Assembly: GCA_913054425.1 (NCBI GenBank)
Contig: CAJXJG010000050.1
Location: forward strand, 1 to 9,937
Source of the DNA: an uncultured Fidelibacterota bacterium
GTDB lineage: Bacteria; Fidelibacterota; Marinisomatia; Marinisomatales; UBA8229
Length of the DNA stretch: 9,937 bases
Reading direction: 5' to 3'
Shown here: one piece after another, positions 5,254 to 9,937 of the stretch
Layout: each line of letters opens with the position of its first letter
Numbering within the stretch: the first letter of the stretch is position 1
Translations under genes and position numbers: made by a program
Notes under the pieces: generated by a model
Told to the model about the DNA's origin: nothing
Databases searched by the model: none
The model's input: only the letters and a program-made list of their open reading frames with translations

Positions 5254-8100
5254 TTATTCGTTGACTCCAAAATCTTCAGGATATAACGTAACCTGCACAT
5301 AATTGGAGGTATTCAAATAAACATTTGCCGCAGATTGGATATCTTCCAATGTCAATTCATCAATCGCTTCATTGTATTTGAGAAGATTTAACGGATCCTC
5401 ATGGTGGAAATCATAAAAACTGAGAGATTTTAACCAGAATCTGTTTTCCTTTAAATCCGTTTCCCGTTCTCTCCGTTGAGTTTCCTTTACCTTTGTAAGA
5501 TATTTGTCTGTAGTTCCAACAGTTTTTATACTGTCAATCTGCTGGAATGCGGCTTCAGTGAGTTCCTCAATCCTTCCGGGATCACCTCCAAAACTGATAT
5601 CTATTCGATATCGTTCCTTGGGAAAATGAGTTGTATTGCCCCGGACACTTACGAAATATGTTCCGCTCAAATCTTCCCTCATGACTTCCCGCAATTTTAT
5701 TCGTAAAGCCTGAACCATCGATTTAAGATGGTACCGATTTTTTCCACTCCATTCAAATGGCCCCGTAAATATAATATTGCTTAAACTTTTTTGTTCTAGG
5801 CCCTTTTTAACATGTTTTTCCACGACGTTTTGAGGTGGTTCAATTCCAACATCTTTCCACTGTTCTTCTCTGCCAGTATCTGGAAGTCCACCCAGATATA
5901 ATTCAACAAGTGGTTTGATAGAATCCAATGAGAAATTCCCAACGAAGTAAAAGGTGAAGTCTCCCGCATTTGCAAATCGATTTGTATAAATCTCAAATGA
6001 GGCTCCCAGATCCATTTCAGTCAATAGTTCTGTTGACCATGGACGTGATCTTAAATGATTCTGTGCCATCGTCACCTGTATTGTATCCCGGAAAGCAGTT
6101 TCAGGCCTGGAACTGCGGTTTTCTAGAAATCCATTCATCCGTTCCTTGTAAGCGAGAAAGGCGGAACTATCCAATCGGGGCGCTGAAAAATAAAGATGAA
6201 TCAATTGAAACATGGTTTCCAAGTCCTGGGGTGAAGCAGAGCCATTGAATCCTTCCTCGAGGGTACCAATGTACGGATTTACTCTTGCAATTTTTCCGGC
6301 TAACATTTTGTCAAGTTCGATTTGATTGAATTGCCCAATTCCAGCTTCCCTGATAATTCTGGAAGCTGTCATCGCCGCTACATATTTATTATCATCAACA
6401 AGGGAACTTCCTCCAGGACTCCGGGCGGAAAAAAGAACCTCATCATTTTTGAAATCAGTTGGTTTCAGAAATATGCGAACTCCATTTGCAAGAGTCCATT
6501 CTGTTGTGCCTAACTCTTCGATTTGATTCTCAGCCATGACAGTTGACGGAACCGGAATGAATTCAATCAATGGTTTGTCCAGCACTGCGTCTTCGTAGGG
6601 GGTGATGTCCAGTTTCTTGACAGCATCAAATACAGCCATCATTTCAGATTTACTTGGAATTTCTAATCCTTCCTTTTCCGGCCCATCAATCGCTATTACT
6701 CTATTACGGTCCGTTATCCAGCTTTGAGCTATTGTATTGACTTCTGCTAATTGAATGGTGGGCAGAAATTGTTTATACAGTTCCAGTTCAACTTCTATAC
6801 CGGGAATGGGATGATCCTCAAGAAAATTATTGATATAGTCCCGAGTATATCGTCGTGAATCTGTTTTATCACGTTCTTCGTAAGCGCTTTCCATGCCTCT
6901 CAAGACTTCTTTTTTGGATCGAACTAATTCTGACTCAGTGAATCCAAAGCGGGTCACACGTTCTGCTTCAATCATCAGAGCCTCAAGTCCTTCTTGAACA
7001 CCATCTTCTGTTACACCAGCGCCGAGAAGGTATGTATTCTTTGATCGTGCCCAGAAGCTTCCCTGGTAGGAAAATCCATACAAAAATGGAGCATCAGGTT
7101 TTTTGGTAAGTTCATTGAGTCTTTGAGATAACATGCTGTTGTATAAGCCTTCTATAATTTCTCTTCTATAATCGCCGAAAGTTCTTTCTGGCTGTACGTC
7201 CTGCTTATACAGGATTTGTACACTGGTCCTGGTGGCTTCGGGATCGGCAGCGATTGCAAATAATGTTTCCTCGTGATCAGGGACATCAAAAACTTTTCTA
7301 ATGCGGGGGTTCTTTTTTGGAGGTATTCCTGAGAAATGATCTTTGATTACATTTTCTATCCAGTCCGGATCAAAATCTCCAACAGCAATCACAGCCATTA
7401 AATCGGGGCGGTACCAGTCCGAATAGAATCGTTTTAGCGCATCTACATGAAAAGAATCAAGCACAGCTTTTTTCCCAATAGGAAGCCTGACTGCATAGCG
7501 GGAATCCTTAAATAAAACTGGGAGTTGTTTGTCCAGCATTCTCATTTCTGCTCCGCGGCCAAGACGCCACTCTTCGATAACGACACCCCGCTCTTTGTCT
7601 ATTTCTTCATCATCGAGATTCATGCCGTGTGCCCAATCTTCCAAAACAAGAAATCCTTTTTCCGTTAATTCAAGACTGTCTGTAGGCACTTTCAGCATAT
7701 AAACAGTTTTATCAAAACTGGTATAGGCATTCAGATCGGGACCAAATTTTGTTCCGATAGATTCAAGATAGTCAACAAGCTCCTGTTTTGGGAAATGCCT
7801 GGTTCCGTTAAAACCCATGTGTTCCACTAAATGGGCCAGTCCCTGCTGGTCATCATCTTCTAAAATGGAGCCCGCATTTACAACCAGGCGAAGTTCTGCT
7901 CGTTTTTCAGGTTTGCTGTTGACACGAATGTAGTATTTTATACCATTATCTAATTTGCCGATTCTTACTTTTGGATCAACCGGAAGTTGTTTATCCATGG
8001 TTGGAGCTGTGGATTTTACCTGCTGGATTGATCCACCTGTTTTAGGCGCGGTACAGGCACTGAGAACCAATGCAAATAAAATTAATTGAAGTTTTTTCAT
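5254..8100 (-). CDS. M16 family zinc metallopeptidase, lipoprotein (PqqL-like)
   Basis: The 948-residue protein starts with a lipoprotein signal (MKKLQLILFALVLSAC, lipobox LSAC with C16 as lipidated residue), so it is predicted to be membrane-anchored in the envelope. The catalytic M16 half has the inverted zinc motif HLVEH (H90, E93, H94), with the third ligand E170 in DKERGVVIEEW. The 76-residue step from H94 to E170 equals that in mitochondrial processing peptidase. An M16 C-type domain follows (about 215-400). The second half begins near 530 (TEWTLANGVRIFLKP). It lacks HxxEH but keeps LREVMREDLSGTYFVSVRG (about 802-820), the region giving the substrate-contacting Arg/Tyr of pitrilysin-type enzymes. 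Length and layout match PqqL-like proteases (about 930 residues). It probably degrades peptides in the periplasm; substrate unknown. Confidence 0.94.
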   Translation of the reverse strand: MKKLQLILFALVLSACTAPKTGGSIQQVKSTAPTMDKQLPVDPKVRIGKLDNGIKYYIRVNSKPEKRAELRLVVNAGSILEDDDQQGLAHLVEHMGFNGTRHFPKQELVDYLESIGTKFGPDLNAYTSFDKTVYMLKVPTDSLELTEKGFLVLEDWAHGMNLDDEEIDKERGVVIEEWRLGRGAEMRMLDKQLPVLFKDSRYAVRLPIGKKAVLDSFHVDALKRFYSDWYRPDLMAVIAVGDFDPDWIENVIKDHFSGIPPKKNPRIRKVFDVPDHEETLFAIAADPEATRTSVQILYKQDVQPERTFGDYRREIIEGLYNSMLSQRLNELTKKPDAPFLYGFSYQGSFWARSKNTYLLGAGVTEDGVQEGLEALMIEAERVTRFGFTESELVRSKKEVLRGMESAYEERDKTDSRRYTRDYINNFLEDHPIPGIEVELELYKQFLPTIQLAEVNTIAQSWITDRNRVIAIDGPEKEGLEIPSKSEMMAVFDAVKKLDITPYEDAVLDKPLIEFIPVPSTVMAENQIEELGTTEWTLANGVRIFLKPTDFKNDEVLFSARSPGGSSLVDDNKYVAAMTASRIIREAGIGQFNQIELDKMLAGKIARVNPYIGTLEEGFNGSASPQDLETMFQLIHLYFSAPRLDSSAFLAYKERMNGFLENRSSRPETAFRDTIQVTMAQNHLRSRPWSTELLTEMDLGASFEIYTNRFANAGDFTFYFVGNFSLDSIKPLVELYLGGLPDTGREEQWKDVGIEPPQNVVEKHVKKGLEQKSLSNIIFTGPFEWSGKNRYHLKSMVQALRIKLREVMREDLSGTYFVSVRGNTTHFPKERYRIDISFGGDPGRIEELTEAAFQQIDSIKTVGTTDKYLTKVKETQRRERETDLKENRFWLKSLSFYDFHHEDPLNLLKYNEAIDELTLEDIQSAANVYLNTSNYVQVTLYPEDFGVNE

Positions 8101-8106
8101 GGTATT

Positions 8107-8112
8107 TCTCCT
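8107..8112 (-). promoter_or_regulatory. Ribosome binding site of the M16 peptidase gene
   Basis: On the - strand AGGAGA lies 6 nt before the ATG ending at 8100. It is the strongest Shine-Dalgarno in the window and confirms the start in front of the lipoprotein signal. The 8113-8223 leader is AT-rich; I see no convincing -35/-10 pair in it. Confidence 0.85.
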
Positions 8113-8223
8113 ATAACTTTGAAAATAGATTTTAGCCGAAGAATAATTTAATAATTGTAAATTAAGCGGGGAAAATAAAGAAAGTATTAGAAGTATCTAA
8201 AGGAAATCTTAGGTACTAATTAG

Positions 8224-8260
8224 ACAAAATTAAGGGTAACGATGAGAACTCCGTTGCCCT
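8224..8260 (-). terminator. Likely intrinsic terminator of the sorted-protein gene
   Basis: On the - strand, about 20 nt after the stop, AGGGCAACG (8252-8260) pairs with CGTTACCCT (8233-8241): a 9-bp stem with one C/A mismatch and a 10-nt loop. It is followed directly by TTAATTTTGT, a U-rich tract. This would end the gene at 8280 and separate it from the M16 gene 179 bp downstream. The stem is also self-complementary on the + strand, but nothing converges from there. Confidence 0.6.
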
Positions 8261-8279
8261 CATTATATTTTCTAATTCA

Positions 8280-9937
8280 CTATTTCAGTAAAACCATCTT
8301 CTTGGTTTGTACGAAACCAGCTGTTCTAATCTGGTAGATGTAAATTCCAGCGCTTACAGGCTTACCAAAGCTATCTTCAGCATTCCATTGGATGGTGTGG
8401 TAGCCCGGTTCAAGTTCTTCGTCAATCAGGGTTTCAATTAATCGTCCGGTTATATCAAATATTTGTAGAGACACAGCGTGCTGTGTCCCTACGCCATTTT
8501 GTGGAACGGAAAACAAAATTGTCGTCACCGGATTGAAAGGATTAGGATAGTTCTGACTCAAAGTATAGGCATTGGGTATGGACCTGAACTCAAGATCAAT
8601 TTTAGCCAGATCCATGGTCCCGGTGTAGGCAATGGTCTTTTCTGCCTCATTACTGTTGTAGATAAAGCGTAGATTTTCACCTTTGAGGGCCCCGTCAATC
8701 TCTTCCGTAGTCCAGTCATCTCCGTAGATTGGAGCAGTCATGAGAAGATTATCTTCAAGAATCTCTATTTCTCCTACCAGGCGTCCGCTTGCGGTTAACA
8801 CCGAAATCCTGTCACTCACGTTATAATCAATGTGATCAAACGTTACGGTTCCATTGACGAACATGAACTGGTTTGTTCTCACGATATCTGGATTAACGTA
8901 CCGTGTAATTGATTTTGCCGCAACCGCAGTTGGTACAGGATATTGGAAACCATCTACTGCTTCATTCACTTTTACCCAATATCCATATCCGTTTTCAAGT
9001 ACCTCCAATGTGTTTAAGAACGGGAGTCCATTTGGATCAAAGAAATGTGCCCCTGTTTCATCAAACCCGGTGACGTACATTAGGTTTCCATCCTCAATGA
9101 GTTCTGAAAATGCATCTTGGGGTGTGATACTCACCTGTGGCCAATAGGACATGAGGTTCCAGCTTGCCATTATGTTAAAGGAGTAACCCTGTCCCATTTC
9201 CATGCCTTCTTGAACCAATGTAGTTCCATCGTTTATTTTGACCCAGAAACCAAATCCTGGATTAATTTCCGTCAAGGTATTTAGGAATGGCAAACCGTAC
9301 GGATCAAAGAATTGAGCTCCTGTTTCACCAAATCCAGTGACATACACAAGATTATCATCACCAATGATATCTGCGAACACATCTTCAGTGGCATTCTCTT
9401 CAATCTCAAGGTCGAATGACATGAGGTTCCAACTGGACATTAGGGAAACTTCATCCATGATAGGTGTAGGGAAATTATAGACCACAGAGGGATCATTATA
9501 TCCATCCATAGGAGCGCCATTATTGTTGTACCAGCCGCCAAAGCTTTCGGGATAATCCCAAATAAAATCCTCAGATGAATCCCAAATCCGCAATGTAAAA
9601 TTTTCGCCAGGATTCATCCCTTCATCTATATCCGGTGTTGTAATGTCATCACCATAAATAACCAGGTTTATGTAGGCATTACCACCATAAAGAGTGAGAG
9701 CCTGGGCTCCCGCGATATTTCCACCTTCATCAAAGGCAGCGACCCAGTCTCCCACACTGGCCGGTTCACCTCCTATGGCTGCTTGTCCCTGAAACACACC
9801 GGAGGCAGGTGTGTGAGTAACCAATCCTTCCCAGGGATTCTCAGTAGGAGGTTCTGTGTCACCACTAGGCGTGATTTTTAGTTTCAATGTATTAAAAGCA
9901 GGATTGTTCAACTCCAAACTGTTATCAGTTAACATAT
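8280..9937 (-). CDS. Secreted modular protein with type IX-like sorting tail, N-terminus outside window
   Basis: About 551 codons are visible and the frame reaches the window edge. The ATG at 9935 is not followed by a signal peptide, so the true start is probably upstream. Modules in order: A1 (about 46-128, with GDWVAAFDEGGNIAG and IYGDDITTPDIDEG); B1 (about 168-235, SWNLMS ... GDDNLVYVTGFGETGAQFFDP ... GFGFWVKIN); B2 (about 258-324, SWNLMS ... EDGNLMYVTGFDETGAHFFDP ... GYGYWVKVN); A2 (about 358-437, IYGDDWTTEEIDG); and a C-terminal sorting domain (about 452-551: YTLSQNYPNPFNPVTTILFS, FDITGRLIETL, GIYIYQIRT, KKMVLLK). Such tails direct export through the type IX (Por) system and surface attachment or release. 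No catalytic motif is visible; an adhesive or structural surface role is inferred. It ends in tandem stops TAG TGA. Confidence 0.88.
   Translation of the reverse strand, partial: MLTDNSLELNNPAFNTLKLKITPSGDTEPPTENPWEGLVTHTPASGVFQGQAAIGGEPASVGDWVAAFDEGGNIAGAQALTLYGGNAYINLVIYGDDITTPDIDEGMNPGENFTLRIWDSSEDFIWDYPESFGGWYNNNGAPMDGYNDPSVVYNFPTPIMDEVSLMSSWNLMSFDLEIEENATEDVFADIIGDDNLVYVTGFGETGAQFFDPYGLPFLNTLTEINPGFGFWVKINDGTTLVQEGMEMGQGYSFNIMASWNLMSYWPQVSITPQDAFSELIEDGNLMYVTGFDETGAHFFDPNGLPFLNTLEVLENGYGYWVKVNEAVDGFQYPVPTAVAAKSITRYVNPDIVRTNQFMFVNGTVTFDHIDYNVSDRISVLTASGRLVGEIEILEDNLLMTAPIYGDDWTTEEIDGALKGENLRFIYNSNEAEKTIAYTGTMDLAKIDLEFRSIPNAYTLSQNYPNPFNPVTTILFSVPQNGVGTQHAVSLQIFDITGRLIETLIDEELEPGYHTIQWNAEDSFGKPVSAGIYIYQIRTAGFVQTKKMVLLK
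8465..8492 (-). repeat. 28-bp palindrome within the sorting domain
   Basis: GTAG (8465-8468) pairs with CTAC (8489-8492) and GACACAGC (8470-8477) with GCTGTGTC (8480-8487), leaving one A/C mismatch and a 2-nt loop. That is 12 paired bases in a 13-position stem. On the coding strand it is read in frame as VGTQHAVSL, between the first strand and the FDITGR strand of the sorting domain. The sequence resembles short dispersed palindromes with GTAGGGACACAG-type ends seen in several bacterial phyla; that link is from memory. Confidence 0.75.
8964..9434 (-). repeat. Tandem B-module repeat in the sorted protein
   Basis: Two copies of a roughly 68-residue module lie about 90 residues apart: 9231-9434 and 8964-9164. 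Both read SWNLMS, then a DNLxYVTGF-type strand, then ETGAxFFDPxGLPFLNTL, then GxGxWVKxN. DNA similarity is also visible, for example ATGAGGTTCCA near 9149 and 9421 and GGATCAAAGAA in both, so the duplication is fairly recent or kept alike by conversion. Confidence 0.85.

Noticed and set aside
5476..6526. Several + strand open frames of 60-92 codons opposite the M16 gene
   Set aside because: They lie within a well-supported M16 coding sequence, show no family motifs or ribosome binding sites, and look like chance frames on the complementary strand.
8478..9147. + strand open frames opposite the sorted protein (64 and 97 codons)
   Set aside because: They are antisense to a repeat-rich coding region with clear protein motifs and have no independent support.
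1..9937. A defence, phage or biosynthetic system in the window
   Set aside because: No CRISPR repeats, restriction-modification, toxin-antitoxin, integrase, transposase or clustered biosynthetic enzymes can be read; gene content is housekeeping plus envelope.

Overview
The window looks like ordinary chromosome from a free-living Gram-negative bacterium of the FCB group. A marine-type lineage such as Candidatus Marinimicrobia (SAR406) or a relative fits best. The reasons are a C-terminal type IX-style sorting domain (SQNYPNPFNP ... GRLIETL ... GIYIYQI ... KKMVLLK), several secreted or outer-membrane proteins, AT-rich genes, and loss of Shine-Dalgarno sites at many internal starts. The lineage is inferred from style and family memory, not from a marker gene. 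I see no tRNA, rRNA, CRISPR array, phage, transposase or defence locus.

Left part, + strand: a 5'-truncated NHL-repeat protein (3-473), a secreted protein of unknown function 6 bp later (480-1433), and a small outer-membrane beta-barrel protein (1501-2289). Next come three closely spaced genes: a YtfJ-like exported thioredoxin-fold protein (2346-2870), a Nudix hydrolase of the ADP-ribose pyrophosphatase type (2895-3431) and the short form of epoxyqueuosine reductase QueG (3456-4391). This trio is bracketed by two inverted copies of a 56-bp sequence. One copy fills the whole gap before the trio. The other overlaps the last codons of queG and runs into a REP/MITE-like palindromic element (4402-4528). 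After that element is elbB (4588-5250), a DJ-1/PfpI-superfamily gene with a clear ribosome binding site.

Right part, - strand: a 948-residue M16 zinc metallopeptidase made as a lipoprotein (5254-8100) converges on elbB with a 3-bp gap. Upstream of it, after a likely terminator (8224-8260), is the C-terminal 551 residues of a large secreted modular protein (8280 to the window edge). It has an A-B-B-A' repeat architecture and a type IX-like sorting tail. A 28-bp near-perfect palindrome sits in frame inside that sorting domain.

The genes do not form one evident pathway. The trio mixes tRNA modification (QueG), nucleotide-sugar housekeeping (Nudix) and an envelope redox-fold protein; the flanking genes are envelope or secreted proteins. 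The most interesting material is the repeat layer: the gap-filling inverted repeats that could pair in one mRNA or support inversion, the palindromic element, and the palindrome that has become protein-coding.
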